A DNA stretch of 47,500 nt, taken from Trachelipus rathkii (Eukaryota; Arthropoda; Malacostraca; Isopoda; Trachelipodidae). The notes below the pieces were generated by a model that saw nothing but the letters and a program-made list of their open reading frames with translations, ran no database searches and was not told the origin of the DNA. The position numbers and the translations under genes were made by a program. This document shows, one piece after another, positions 1-13,900 of the stretch (position 1 is its first letter; each line of letters begins with the position of its first letter). The DNA is taken from contig JABUQX010027530.1 of assembly GCA_015478945.1 (NCBI GenBank), forward strand, positions 1 through 47,500. Direction: 5' to 3'.

Positions 1-549
1 CCACTTTCTTAAATTTCAGAAACAAATGAACTCTTATTAGGTTCAATTTTACATAGTTAAAGATTTAAGTTTCTTAAAATCTTAAAATAAATCTTAATCG
101 GTATTTTCAGCATTAAAAAATAACTTTTTAAAACCGTTTAATAAAAATTTTACTCTATTTTCCACTTTTTTTAAATATTCACTTTCACATTTTCCCCTTA
201 AAGTACGATTTTTCCTAGAATTTCAACATTTGGTATGTATTAATCTCTTAAATATTTTTAACATTCAGTTAAAAATAATGTGCTTCATTAAATGCAATTT
301 CAAACAAACAAGAATGTATACTAGTTTATCTTAAATACTTTATAATTTCAAATTTTTTATATACCAAAATTCATAGTTTAAAAACCTTCTTTAAAAAAAA
401 ATTTCACATTACAATTTTTTTTCTTAAATTTCCATTACAAATTTAAATCATAAGAGTACATTTTTCCTAAATTTCAACATTTAAATATTCAAATCTTAAA
501 ATTGTTTTAACTATTCCATTGAAAAATAATGTTCATTGAAATTGCAATT

Positions 550-551
<2 letters not shown>

Positions 552-618
<67 letters not shown>

Positions 619-633
619 AAAAAAGAAAAAAGA
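552..633 (+). repeat. Poly(A) expansion inside one satellite copy
   Basis: A run of 65 consecutive A (552-616) continues as A-runs broken by single G to 633. It sits where other copies read roughly CAATTTCAAAAACAAAAAGA, so an A-rich part of the monomer has been stretched in one copy only. The landmark gap across this copy is about 320 bp instead of 250, fully explained by the run. It could be a retrotransposed tail, slippage in the genome, or a sequencing or consensus artefact. No transposon sequence lies next to it and the satellite resumes in phase, which favours slippage or artefact. Confidence 0.9.
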
Positions 634-3600
634 ATATTATTTATTTTCATCAATACTTTTGTTGATTAATTTTATTTCTTTTATATACCAAATTCATTAT
701 TTCTCCCTGTTTTAATAAAAATTTAACTTCAAAATCGCTTTTTCTTAAATTTCACATTACAATTAAACTCTTAAATACGATTCCTAATTTCAACATTTAA
801 TTATCATCTTAAAATTATTTAACGTTTTCGCATTTAAAAAAATAATTTCATTGAAATCAATCAAAACCAAATGAATTCTTAATGTTTATCTTAAATTACG
901 TTTTTAATGAAATTTCATCTCAACTAATACCCATAATATTTCATTTTTGAACCTTTAATAAAAAGTTTTAACTTCTCAAATACGCTTTGTCTTAAATTTT
1001 ACATACAATTTTAAACTCTTAAAATACATTTTCCTAAATTCAACATTTAAGTTTATTCTTAGATATTTTTAAATATTGCTCATTTAAAGATTCCTTTCTG
1101 AAATTCAATTAGGAGTAACGGAGGAACTAAATATAATTTTTTTTAAATATTTTAATAAATTTCAATTTTTATATACCATACAATTATTAGTTGTAAAACC
1201 TGTTTAATAAAAAAACTAACTTCTACAAATACCTTCTTAATTTGCACATACAAATTAAACTCTAAATACATTTTCCTAAATTTCAACATTGAAATTATTT
1301 AAATCTTAAAATTAGTTTTAAGGTATTTCAGCATTTTAAAAAAATTGTTTCATTAAATCAATCTCAAAAACAGGAATATTAATAGTTTTAGGACTTTTAA
1401 ATGACGTTTTTTAAGCAAAACTCATAGTTTTAAAAATATACCAAAATTTCATTATATTAAAAACCTTATAATAAAATTCACTTTAAAATTTAATTTCAAT
1501 TTAGCATACTAATTTAACTCGAAAGCATTATTCAGGTTTAAACATTTAAAATTATTGTACATTAAAAATTAATTCTTATCACATTTTGAAGAGTTTTGAA
1601 GAATATTCGTTCAACAAACAGAAAAAATTATTAATATTTTTAGGTCTAATAGAGTTTACAACTTACCTTCAATATGTTTAAACCAATATTCATTATTTAA
1701 AAACCTTAATAAAAAATTTAACTTCTAAAATAACACCTTTTCTGTATCTTGAAGCAAAATTTAAACTCTAAAATATGATTTCTAAATTTCAACTTTCACA
1801 ATTTAAATCTTAAATAAGTTTAACGTATTTCACATTCAAAAATAATTTTTAACCTTCTTCCTTGCTAAAAAATTTAACCTCTTAAAATTCACGCATAGGA
1901 AAAATTTTCATTACAACTTAACCTAAAAAAATACTATTTTCCTAAATTTCACTTTGAGTTTCAATTTTAAATTAATTTCCATTAAAAAATTTTTCATGAA
2001 ATGCAATTTCAAAAACAAAAAAATTATAATATTTACTCTTAATCGTTTTAATAAATTCATATTTTTTATATACCAATATTTCATTAGTTTAAAAACCTAT
2101 AAAAAAATTTAACTTCTAAAATACCTTTCTTAATTTTCACATTAAATTAAAAAGATAATACAAAAATACATTTCCAAATTTCAACATTTGAATTATTTCA
2201 AATCTTAAAATATTGAAACTAAATTTTAAATTGATATGGTCATGAAATCATTCACAAAGCAGAAAGGAAAACTTAACATATTTTTAATGTCTTAATTACT
2301 TTTAATAAATTTACTATTCTGCATATCCTAAATTTTTTATTGAAACCTGGTTTAATAAAAAAAAATTAACTTTAACATACTCTTTCTTTAAATTTCTACA
2401 GGTATTTCAAACTCATTAAAAGTACATTCTTCCTACATTCAACATCTAACAATAATTGTAAATCTTATAGTTTTTTAACCTATTCGCATAAAAAATAATT
2501 TGCATTGATCCAATTCAAAAACAAAAGTAACTTTATAATATTTTATTCTTAAATTGACTTTTAATGAAATTCAATATTTGTTTCATAACCACAATATTTA
2601 ATTACAATTCCTGTTTTTAAATAAAAATTTTAACTCTAAATACCTTCTTAATTTCACATTACATAATTTAGAACTCTAAAATAACATTTCCTAATTTCAA
2701 CTTAATTATTTGAAAACTTCAATAGTTTTAACTGTATTTTCAGCAATTGATGAAAAAATAATGTGTTCATTAAATCAATTCAAAAAAAAAATAAAATTTA
2801 GTCTATAATTATTTAATTTACAAATTCAAATTTTTAATACAATATTCAATTTAAAACCTTTAAATAAAAAATTTAACTTCAAATTACCTTTTCTTAAATT
2901 TCACATTACAAATTAGACCTCTTAAAAGTACGATTTTCCTAAATTTCACATTGAAATATTTTTTAATCTTAAAATTATTTTACATTTTCACATTTGAAGT
3001 TTTTAATTCATTGTAATGCAATTCAAAAAGCAGAAAAAATATTAATAGTTATTCTGATTTAATTTTGGAATGAAATTCAATATTTTTTATATCCAAATAT
3101 ATTAATGTAGAATCTTAAAATAATAATTACCCCTTCATGACCTTTCCTAAAGTTCACATTCCACTGAACTCTAGGTACATGTTCCTAAGCCAACATTTAA
3201 ATTATTTTGTATCTAAAATTGAGTTTTACTATTTTCAGCATCTTGAAAAATAAGGCTTCATATTAAATGCAAATTCAACAAAAAGATATAATTTTCTATT
3301 CTTAATGACATTTTAAATAAATCATATTTCTAATACCATTTTTTCATTATTTAAAAACCTTTAAAAATTTAACTTCTAAATTACCCTTTTACTTCTGTAT
3401 ATTATTTAGACTCTCAAAACATTTTCCCTAAATTTCAACATAATTATTTTGTAATTCTAAAATTGATTTTTTTACTTATTTCACATGAAAAAATAATGAA
3501 ATTCTAAAGGCAATTCAAAAACAAAAAAATTATAATATTCTTATCTACAATATTTAATGAAATTCAATATTTTTTTATATGACAAATTTAATTGTATAAA

Positions 3601-6578
3601 ACCTTTTAATAAAAAATTTAACTTCCTAAATTACCTTGCTTAATTTTCACAAACAAATATTTCATTAGTTCATTTCCTAAATTTCAACATAAATATTTGT
3701 AATTCTTAAACTTATTTAAAGATTTTCAGCATTAAAAAAATAATTTTTCTTGTAATATTAACAAAAAAAGAAAAGAAATGAAAATTTAAAATTTAATTGA
3801 CTTTTTAATAATCAAATTTTTTTAAATACCAAAATATTTAATTTTGAAAACCTTTTAATAAAAAAGTTTACCTCTAAAATACGCTTTTCTAAATTTCAAT
3901 ACAATTTTAAACTCTTAAATACGATTTCTAATTAAATTAGAATTATTTTATCTTAAAATTATTTTTAACGGAGATACTTTGAAAAACTAATTTTTCATTG
4001 AAATGCAATTCAAACCAAAAAGAAATATTATTGTTTAGTTCTAAATTCCTTTTGAAGGTGTTCCATAGTCAAACAAAAAATATTCATTATTTAAAACCTT
4101 TTTAATAAAAATTTAAACTTCTAAAATACGCTTTATAAAGTTTACATACAAATTTATAACTCTAAACAGTACATTTCCTAAATCAACATGAAATATTGTA
4201 TTCTTAAATAGTTTTAACTGTATTAACCATTGAAAAAATATCTGTCATTAAATCCAATAGCAATAAAAATGAGAAATAATTTAATCAAATAAATTTTCTT
4301 CGATAAAGTTTTAATTGTTCCGGAACATAATTTCAATTATTAAACCTTAAATTAAATAATTTCACTTCTAAAATTACCTTTTATCATAATAATTTCACAT
4401 TACAATTTAACTCTAAAAGACGATTTTCCTTATATGTCAACATTTAAATATTGTAAAAATTTTAAAATTGTGTTAAATATTTTTTGTAGCATAAAAAAAA
4501 TAATGTTTTCCATTGAAATGTATATTCAAAACAAAAATAATTTTAGTATTTAATAATTAATTAGTTTTTAATGAATTCAAATATTTTTTTTATATACCAA
4601 TATTCATATTTGAAAACCTTTTAATAAAAAATTTAACTTCTTAAAATACCCTTTTTAGTTTCAACATACAATAACTCTTAAAAATACATTTTTCCTAAAT
4701 TCAACATTAAATATGTAAATCTTAATATTTTGAACGTATCACTCCCGTGAGACAAGTCTTGTCAATTCTAAAAGAAAAATTTGCAAAATTTGAATGGAAA
4801 GAAGAAAATATTTTCAAGATTTAAAAAATATTAATAAAATTTAAACCTTTTAGTAAAAAATTTAACATATAAATTCACGCTCTAATCCTCGCTTCAAATT
4901 TAACCTCTAAAAATACATTTTTCACAATTGTCTACATTCTCCTGTTCGAATCAGAAAAATTAGCAATCTCCTTATGAAAATGAATTATATTAATCATTTC
5001 AAAAACAAAAAGAAGTTATTAGTTTAGCTTAAATACTTTTAAGAATTCAAATTCTTACTTATAACCACAATATTTCATTACGTAAACCGTTTTAAATAAA
5101 AAAATTCTAACTCAAAATACGCTTTTTCGCAAATTTTCGCATTAGAATTTGAACTCTCATAAGAATTTGTAAGTTCACTTTAAAATATTTAATCTTAAAA
5201 TATTTTAACTTATATTAGCTGTAAAAAATTTTTTAACACTAACGCTTTAAGAAAACAAAAAAGAATTTTATTTTTATCTCTTAAATTACGTTTTAAAAAA
5301 TTAATATTTGTTATAGACAAATATTCATTAGTTGTGAAAACCTTTAATAAAAAAAATTTTAACTTCTAAATCTACATTTAATTTCACATACAAATTAATT
5401 ATTCATATACATTTTCAAATTTCAAAATTAAATATTGTACTAAAATTTATTTAAAATATTTCACATTAAAAAAATATGTATTCATTTAATTCATTAAGAA
5501 AAGCAAAAAGAATGTATATTATTATTATTACGATCAGTTGAATGATTCAAAATTTTATAACAAATAATTTATATTCTAAATTTGTTAATGTCAGAAACAC
5601 CAAACGAACATACAGAATTTCACTTCAAATTTAGAATTTGTTTCATATTCTTTAGTTGCTTTCAATCACCTCTCTAATGAAACATTAAACATATTCATTA
5701 AAATAATTGTCTCATAACTATATTAAAAAATAAAAACAATTTACATTTATTTCTAAATGACTTTTGTAATGGTAAAATTCAATAATCTTTATATAAAAAT
5801 ACCACTACCTTGATTTCAGATAAAGAATTTTAACTTCAAAATTACATTTTCATAAATTTTCACCCAAGAAATTTAAATGGAAAAATATTTTAAAAAAACA
5901 CAATATTTTTTAAATTATTGTCACTTCTAAAATTTTTTACCCGTATTTATCAGCATTTGAAAAAAAGTTCCCCCTACTCTGCAATCTTCATAAGAGTCAT
6001 AGGCACATTTACTAGATGTTCTGACCGCTCTATTTCATGAATTTATAAATTTTTTGAAATACCAAAATCATTTTCTTATTAAAGCGAATGGAATAAAAAT
6101 TTTAATCAAAAAATCATGGTCATAGAAATTTCAACATATACAGGTTTAACAGTAGCATGTTCCTAAAATTCTTAAATGAATATTCAATTTAAAATAGTTT
6201 TAAGCCTATTTTCACTTAAAAATAAGTTTTCATTGAAATTAATTCAAAACAAACGTCATGTTTTAGTACTTAGAGTCTTAAATTACTTTTTAATAAATCA
6301 ATATTTTTTTATTACCAAAATTCATTATTTGAAACCTTTTAATAAAAATTTTACTTCTAAAATACCTTACCCGTTCATGATGATCTAATTAAACTCTAAA
6401 GTACATTTTCCTAAATTCAAACATTTGAAATTATTTTAAATCTTAAAATATTTAACCGTATTCTCATTAAGAAAAAAATAATAAATGTCATACAAGAAGA
6501 AACTTTGAATTTGAATACTTCAAATTACTTGTATTGGAAATTCAATATTGTTTAATATACCGTTGTCCAATTTGAAAA

Positions 6579-6608
6579 CCCCCTTTTTTTTTTTCCCCCC
6601 CCCCTTTT
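6579..6608. repeat. C5-T11-C10-T4 homopolymer block in satellite
   Basis: The usual monomer text GAAAACCTTTTAATAAAA is replaced here by five C, eleven T, ten C and then four T. Runs of C this long are found nowhere else in the array. The block looks like an exaggerated version of the CCTTTT step and is probably a consensus or basecalling fault rather than biology. Confidence 0.8.
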
Positions 6609-8160
6609 CTTTATAAAAATTTACTCTTTACTCCTTTGCTTAAATTTTCACATTACACATTAAACTCTTTAAAATACATTTTACAAATTAAATATATAAA
6701 ATATTGTAAATCTAAAAATTATCCAAAGAATTTAAACATTGAAAATTTTCATAAAATCATTCAAAAAAAAAAATCAAAGAAATTATTAATATTTTAATGG
6801 TAAATTAATGTTAATAAAGGATTTTCTATTCTTTATTCAACGCCATTCATATGAAAACTTTTTAATAAAAAATTTAAACTTCTAAAATTACCTTTTGCTT
6901 CAAATTTCACATTACAAATTTAAACTCTTAAAAGTACTATCCTATATTCAACTTGAAATTATTGTAAATCTTAAAATCGAGTTTTTAACGTTTTATTTAA
7001 AAAATAATTGTTCTAATAAATTAAAACGAAAATAATTATATAGTGTTGGCATCCGTACGAATTTTCAATATTTAGTTTATATACCAATATTCTTTCAACA
7101 CTTTTGTTAGAAAATTAGCTGAAACATTTGTCTAATCTCACATACAAATTTAAACTCTTAAATTACGCTTTTTCTTATAAAGATAAATGTACAATCTAAA
7201 ATTATTATTAACTATTTTCATCATTTGAAAATAATTTTTCAATTAATCATCTTACAAACAAAAAGGAATTATAAATTATGTTTTTAAACTCGTAAATAAA
7301 CTCACATTTCTCTCCTACAACCTTTCATTTACACCTTTTAAAAAAAAATTAACTCTAAAATTACGCTTTTTAAATTTTCACATACAAAATTAGAACTCTA
7401 AAAGTACGATTTTATTAATTTCAACATTTAAATATGTAATTCTTAAAATGATTACTATTTCAATTAAAAACATATTTTCATTTAAATGCATCAAAACAGA
7501 AAAAAATTATATTAGTTTAGTTTAAATTACTTTTTGCATAAAATTTCAAATTTTTAAATACTTAATTTTATTTATTTACCTTTTTTAATAAAAAATTAAC
7601 TTCAAAATACCTTTCATTAAATTTCACATATACAATTTAAACTCTTAAAATACATTTCCTCCATCTTTCAATATTTAAAGTGTTGAATTCTAAAGTATTT
7701 TTAAGTATTTGAAATTATAAAATAATCATAAATGAATTTCAAAAACAGAAATTTTATATTATATAAAAACTTTTTAATAAATTCAAATATTTATTATACC
7801 AAATATTCTATTAAAACCTTTTAATAAAAAATTAACTCTAAAATTCCTTTCTAAATTTCACATACATTTAAACTGTAAAGTACCCCTAACCAAAATGTTA
7901 ACATAATTATATTGGTAAAATTATTTTAACATTCACAATTGAAAATAATTTTTTTTAAATTATAAATTCTTTTCATAAAAATTTACGGAAGTTAAATTTC
8001 TTTTTAATAAATTTCAATTTCCAATTATTTCAGGAATAAAACCTTTTTAAGAAAAAATTTAACTCTCAAATAACCTTCTTTAAATTTCACATTACAAACT
8101 AAACTCTTAAAAAGTACATGTCTTTCATATTCAACATTAAATTATTTGGATAAATTCTAA

Positions 8161-8306
8161 TTATTTAAACCCATGAGAATTTAAAAACAAATTTACCATA
8201 AACTTATATTAAAAACAAAAATAATTTTATATTTATTAACTTATATTGTTTTAAAATTCCAAGATTTCCTATGAGAAACCACAGATTTTATTTAAACCCA
8301 TGAGAA
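8161..8306 (+). repeat. Out-of-phase 19-bp exact direct repeat
   Basis: TTATTTAAACCCATGAGAA occurs at 8161-8179 and again at 8288-8306, 127 bp apart, which is about half a satellite period. The first copy sits at the TTTTAACCGTATTTTCAGC position of the monomer and the second at the TTTAAAACCTTTTAATAAAA position. The two are therefore not homologous by phase. In an array where even in-phase copies rarely share 19 identical bases, this points to a local duplication or a mis-stitched consensus. Confidence 0.75.
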
Positions 8307-9399
8307 AAAAACAAATTTCTAAATTACGTTGCTTAAATTCACATTACAAATTAAAGCTCTTAAAATACTTTTCCAAATTTCCATTAAATATTAATCTAAA
8401 ATTATTAACTATTTCACATTAAAAAATTGAGTTTCATTATCCAATTCAAAAACAGAAAAAATTAAAACGATCTTATAGAAAATTTTATCAAACCCAAATT
8501 TTTTATTACTTTTCAATTTAAAACCTTTTAATAAAAAAAATTTAACTTCTAAAATTACCTTTTCTAAATTTCACATTATCAACAGAAATATTTAATACAA
8601 ATTTTCCTATATTTTCTTGAAAATTTAAATTTGTACAGTCATTTAACGTATCTATTGCACATTTATCATGAAATGCCAATTCAAACAAAAAGAGAATATA
8701 TTATATTTATTCAAATGACTTTAATAATTTCAAATTTTTTTAGCTAAATTTCTTAAGAAACCTTTAATAAAAAAATTAAATTCTAAAATAAGTTCCCTTA
8801 AATTCTGACATTACAAATTTACAACTCTTACGATTATTCTTGTCATTTCAGCCAATAAAGTTTATGGCTTAATTTTTTCATTCATATTGCCTTATAAATT
8901 CAACATTTAAAAATAATGTGTTCCTTAATATATTCAAAAACAAAAATAATTTTATATTACTCTTATTATTATTATGAAATTTTCATATTTGTTTTATATA
9001 CCAAACTATCATTATTAAAAACCTCTTTATAAAAAAATAACTTCTAAAATTTGCTATTAAAAGGTTTCACATCCAAATTGAAAAATCTTAATGGAACAAT
9101 TTTTTTTTGTCATACATTTAAATTTTTCCCCCTAAAAATAGTTTATTATTGTAAGAATTCAAAAGGTTGGAGATAATGAGTCAGTTCAATTCCAGAAAGG
9201 AAATTTATTAATCTTAGTCTAAATAATTTATAATTCGAGATAGAAAATTAATGTAAAACCTTTTAATAAAATTAACTTCAAAATTACCTGTTCTTAAATT
9301 CACATTACAATAACTACTTAAAATTACATTTTCCTAAATTCAACTTATAAAACATTTAATTTTCTAAAAATAAAAGTTCTTAAAAATACTTTCAATTGT

Positions 9400-12300
9400 A
9401 CAATCTATTGCATACTGAAAACATTTAAAACTGTTTAATAAATACTTCTCATTGAATAAATGTATTGTATACAAATATAACTTCATATTCTTAAATTTTT
9501 AAAACCTGTGTTTTAAAATTCAACAAATTTAAATATATTGTATGTTCGTATTGTAATTATTTACTCATTATTATCCACATGTAAAATATTAATTATCATC
9601 ATCTATAGTGCAATTTCCAAAAACAGAAAAAAATTTATTAATATTATAAGTTCTTAAATACGGTTAATGAATTTCATGTGAGTTATAGAATACAAAAGAG
9701 AAATAAGATTTACCAAAAAAAAGTTGTCATAATGAATAAAAAAATTACCTTACTAAAATTCTCCTTCCCCAATTCAATAATAGTTAATGGAAAAATATTT
9801 ATAGCTCATAGATTATCAATTAAATTTTAAACACACAACATTGAATTACATAACTAAGAAGCCGTTTTTATGAATTATTTTCCCTACTTTATTCAAATTT
9901 TATTCATAGTTAAACTTTGAAAAATAGACAAAGGATTCATATATTTATAGAATAAATAGTTAATTTACCTTTAAAAAATTTAAATATATTTCTTTATAAT
10001 ACATATTTCATTATACTTTAAAAATCCTTATGAATAAAAAAAAATTAACTCAAAACATTCATAACCCCTTTTCTTAATATAATTACACATTACTAAATTT
10101 AAACTATCATTTAATCAAATATTAACTATATTTTATCCTAAATCACATACTACATAACAATATAATAGTCACTCATAATCATAAAAATTCAGTTATTAAC
10201 CGTATTTCAGCATCTTAAACAAATACATTCTTGACATAAATGGCACAATTCACAAAAATAATACACAAAATGAAATTTAATATTATTCTAATATACTTTT
10301 AATTAAAATTGCCAAATGAAATAGTGAGGAAAATAGTAAAACGATATTTTAAAAACTCTTTTAATCAAACCATCTCTAGATAGTCTAAAATATACAATTT
10401 CCAGCATCAATTTAATGCACATCATATAACAGATTAAACTCTTAAACGTAATTTTTCATCTACAATATATTAATGGACATTAAATTTAATTCGGTCAGAA
10501 TCATTATAATATTATTATTTATCTTCTTTTAACATATTTAATGTACAAATTTTACCTAAATATAATAATAGCAATAAAATACATAATAAACATCTAATCA
10601 TAAACAATTATGTCTAAATATCGTTTTTATTAATTGTTCAATATTTTGCTAACCCATACCAATATTACTCATAATTGTTCAATTTTAAATAAAAAATTTT
10701 ATTATCTAATAATAACCTTTTCTAATTCTATTCAAAATTATAAACTCTTAAAATACATTTAAAAATTTACACATTAAATTATTAGTAAAATATCTAAATA
10801 ATATTTATATAATATTTAAAATCATATTTATCAGCATTTGAAAAATAATAATTATATGAAAACTATTTATAAAAAAATTATTAACCTACAATAATTTTTT
10901 AAGAAATTTTATTTAATAGTACAGAATTGAAACGGTTAAAAGTACATTTTCCAAATTCTCACTTTTAATAATTTTAGACTGTAATAATCATATTAACTTT
11001 CACATTTATAAAAAAATTTTTTCATTAATCCAATTTCAATTGACAAGGAAAAGAAAATTTAATTAAAATATTATTAATTCTAATTTTTTTTATATCTCTG
11101 AATTCTTTAGCCTGCGTTAATAAAACGACAAATATTTTAAAACCTGATTTAATATAAAAAAATTATTTAACTTCACTATAAATTACTGACGTTTATCTTC
11201 ATATAATATTTTCACAATTTACAGGAATTAAACGCATAAACAGTATAACTAATTTTACCTTAAATTCAATATTATAAATAAATATATTATCTAATATCTA
11301 ATAATTATCTAATAATTAACTATTCTACATATTGTAATGTAAAAATAATACAAGTAAATAATTACAAAAAAAAAATCAGAAATAATATATATAAAAAGAT
11401 TTATTTCCATATCACAAAACGTTTAAAAAAATATTAAATTTATATTTATAATACCAGTATTTAATTATATTTATAATACACTGCTATAATAAAAAATAAA
11501 TTTTTACTTCCTTATACTACATTATTCTTAAATTAATTATTTTTCAAATTTAAACTTCGAAAAAGTACATTTATTAAATAATGAAACATTATAAAGATCT
11601 TACATTAAAATCTATTAAATTACTGTAATATCCCTATAGTTCTTTCATATAAAAAATATAATTTTCATGAAATGCAATTCAAAAAGCAAAAAGTAATTTA
11701 TATATTTAGCTTCTTCATTCTTTTAGAAATTTCAAATTTCTTCCCAATTGCCATCTTAATCCTTTAATTAAAAAAATTATATGTTCTAAACTTATTATTT
11801 GTTATTCATAAATTTCAGCACTACTTTATTAGTTCTTTTGTCCTTCTAAAAGTACGTATTTTCCTAAATTTTATAAACACTTTAAATATTTTAAATCTAA
11901 TTATTTTAACAATTTCTAACATTTTATTACAAAATAAATGTATTATTTAATCAATTTCAAAATATTTTTAAAAGAGAAAATTTAACTACGGTATGCACTA
12001 TAATCAATGCTCAAGAAACTCTTTAAAATTTTTTTACAATTAATTTATTACTCAAAATTTTCAATTATTTTAAAATACCTTTATTCATAAATAAAAAATA
12101 TTTAACTTCAATAATTACTGTTTCTCAGATTGAATTAAAGTAATCAATATACATAAATTTAATACTCTATTATAAAATTACATTATTTAAAAAAAATTAA
12201 ACTTCAAACATTTGTATATATTATATATATATATATAATATATATACCGGTATATTATTTTAATAAATCTATAAATTTATTGATACAGTATTATTCAGCA

Positions 12301-13900
12301 ATATTATTAATAATAAAATAATATTACATATGTTCAACCACTTTTCCAAAACAGAAAAAAATTATTATAAATATCTATTCTTATAAATTACATTTTTTAT
12401 AAAAATTTCAAATATTTTATTATATACCTTAAATTTTAATATGTTAAAACCTGTTAATAAAACATTTAACTTTCCTGAGAGAATTACCCTTATTCCTTAT
12501 ATATAACATACATAATTTACAATAATTACCTTTTATTATTTGCATACTATGTTAAATTTAAATTATTCATTAAAGGGTATAAATCAAGTTTTATTCAGCA
12601 CTTAAAATGGTTGACAAAATCATATTATCATAAATCAATTTACAAAAATACATAAAAAGTATAAATATTTAATTAATAGTATTTAATATTCTTAAATTAA
12701 TTTAATGAAATATTATCAATATTATTTATAATACCAATATATATTCATTATATATTAAATAATCCTTTTAATAATATAAATAAATAGTAACTTTCTAAAA
12801 TTTATACTACTTTACTATAAATTCACTATATTAATTACTGAAAACGCATCCTACCAGAATATACATTATCATTATTCCCATATTTGTACCTACATTATAA
12901 TTACCATCCATGGCATGTTGGTCGGTACTATATTCGGTGCCTCACTACTATTTTAAAAAATTAATCATCAATACACTTAAAATATTAAATACATATGTAA
13001 TAAAATCAAAATAAAGTTATATTATATAAGTAATATTTTATTATCAACTCGTTTTTTAATTATAAAATTCTAAATAAGTTATTATTTATCGATCTTACTA
13101 CACGCATTATCAAAATATATTTACAACATTAAATAATTAAAAAACCTATTTATAATAAAATAAAATATTTGAACTTATTCCTATAATTCACGCTTTTCTG
13201 AAATTTCTATCTATATACAATTTAATAAACTATTATAATAATAACTGCCTAAAATATTTCAAAGTTAATAATATTAATATATGCAAATCTATCATTTAAA
13301 TAATTAATATTTACCATTTATCTACATTTAGGTAAAAAATTAATGTTATTATGAACAAAAATTGTGAAGCAGCTAAAAACTTATTATTATTTATTATTAG
13401 CAATGATAAATATATATAGAACTATATGTATTTTAATTAAAAATATATAAATATATATCTTATTCTTTATATTATTTAGCAAATTCTAATTATATTTTTT
13501 TAATTAACCTTTATATAAAAATATAAATTTATATATCTAAATTATATCGTTGAAAAATTAACATTTTATCAAATTATAATAACTACTTATAATAACTACT
13601 TACTTCTGCAAAACATTATCACATTTATTATAATATAAATGGTAAAAATCTTAAATAGATATCTGAAATATATTTTCACATTTTTTAGTAAATAATTGCA
13701 AAACTTTGATTGAGATATAACCTGCATTATATAAAATAATAATATTGTTAATCCTTCGAAAAGTAAATTCACAATAATATATATTTAACTCATAGTAATA
13801 TATATGATAAATCTCTAGTTAATAATTTTTACCTATTATTTCCAATAATTTTCAACATTTAGAAATATTATAGTGAAGTCTAAAATAGTGAATGTGTACC
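9400..13900. repeat. Degraded continuation of the satellite array
   Basis: Monomer motifs can still be found but are broken up by extra A and T bases. Examples are TTTCAGCATCTTAAACAAAT near 10,210, TCAGCATTTGAAAAATAATA near 10,830, CATGAAATGCAATTCAAAAA near 11,672, AAAACAGAAAAAAATTATTA near 12,347 and AATTTTCAACATTTAGAAAT near 13,850. In the first 9 kb missing bases dominate, whereas here inserted TA, TTA and ATA dominate. The array appears to end close to 13,900, after which I find no further in-order motifs. True sequence divergence toward an array edge and falling read quality would look alike. The change of error type favours quality. Confidence 0.75.
12214..12254. repeat. Short (TA)n tract within the satellite
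   Basis: This is an interrupted TA dinucleotide tract ending in ATACCGGTATAT, a small palindrome. It sits where the monomer reads TTTATATACC, so it may be an expanded form of that motif. Confidence 0.7.

Larger units (their letters stand above)
1..9400. repeat. Tandem satellite array, about 247-bp spacing (readable part)
   Basis: The same ordered set of short motifs recurs through this stretch: CTTAAATTTCACATTACAAA, then CTCTTAAAAGTACG, CCTAAATTTCAACATTTGAA, TTTTCAGCATTTGAAAAAAT, TCATTGAAATGCAATTTCAA, TTTTTATATACCAAAATATT, and AAAACCTTTTAATAAAAAAT followed by AACTTCTAAAATTACGC. Following the AAAACCTTTTAATAAAA landmark by eye gives starts near 132, 380, 700, 950, 1196, 1460, 1700, 2092, 2342, 2608, 2853, 3108, 3353, 3598, 3846, 4094, 4342, 4613, 4842, 5083 and 5336, continuing to 9255. 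Most gaps are 240-260 bp. Copies differ mainly by missing single bases and shortened homopolymers, so the true monomer is probably longer than 247 bp, perhaps 260-290 bp (inference). One interval near 1700-2092 contains a truncated unit at about 1850. All copies are in the same head-to-tail orientation. There is no coding capacity, and the left edge lies outside the window. Confidence 0.93.

Noticed and set aside
6176..6388. 70-codon open frame within the satellite
   Set aside because: It lies wholly inside the tandem array, is not kept open in neighbouring copies, and its product is A/T-driven low complexity.
1..13900. CRISPR array
   Set aside because: The repeat is a continuous tandem monomer of about 247 bp without alternating unique spacers, the copies are highly variable, and the window is eukaryotic in character.
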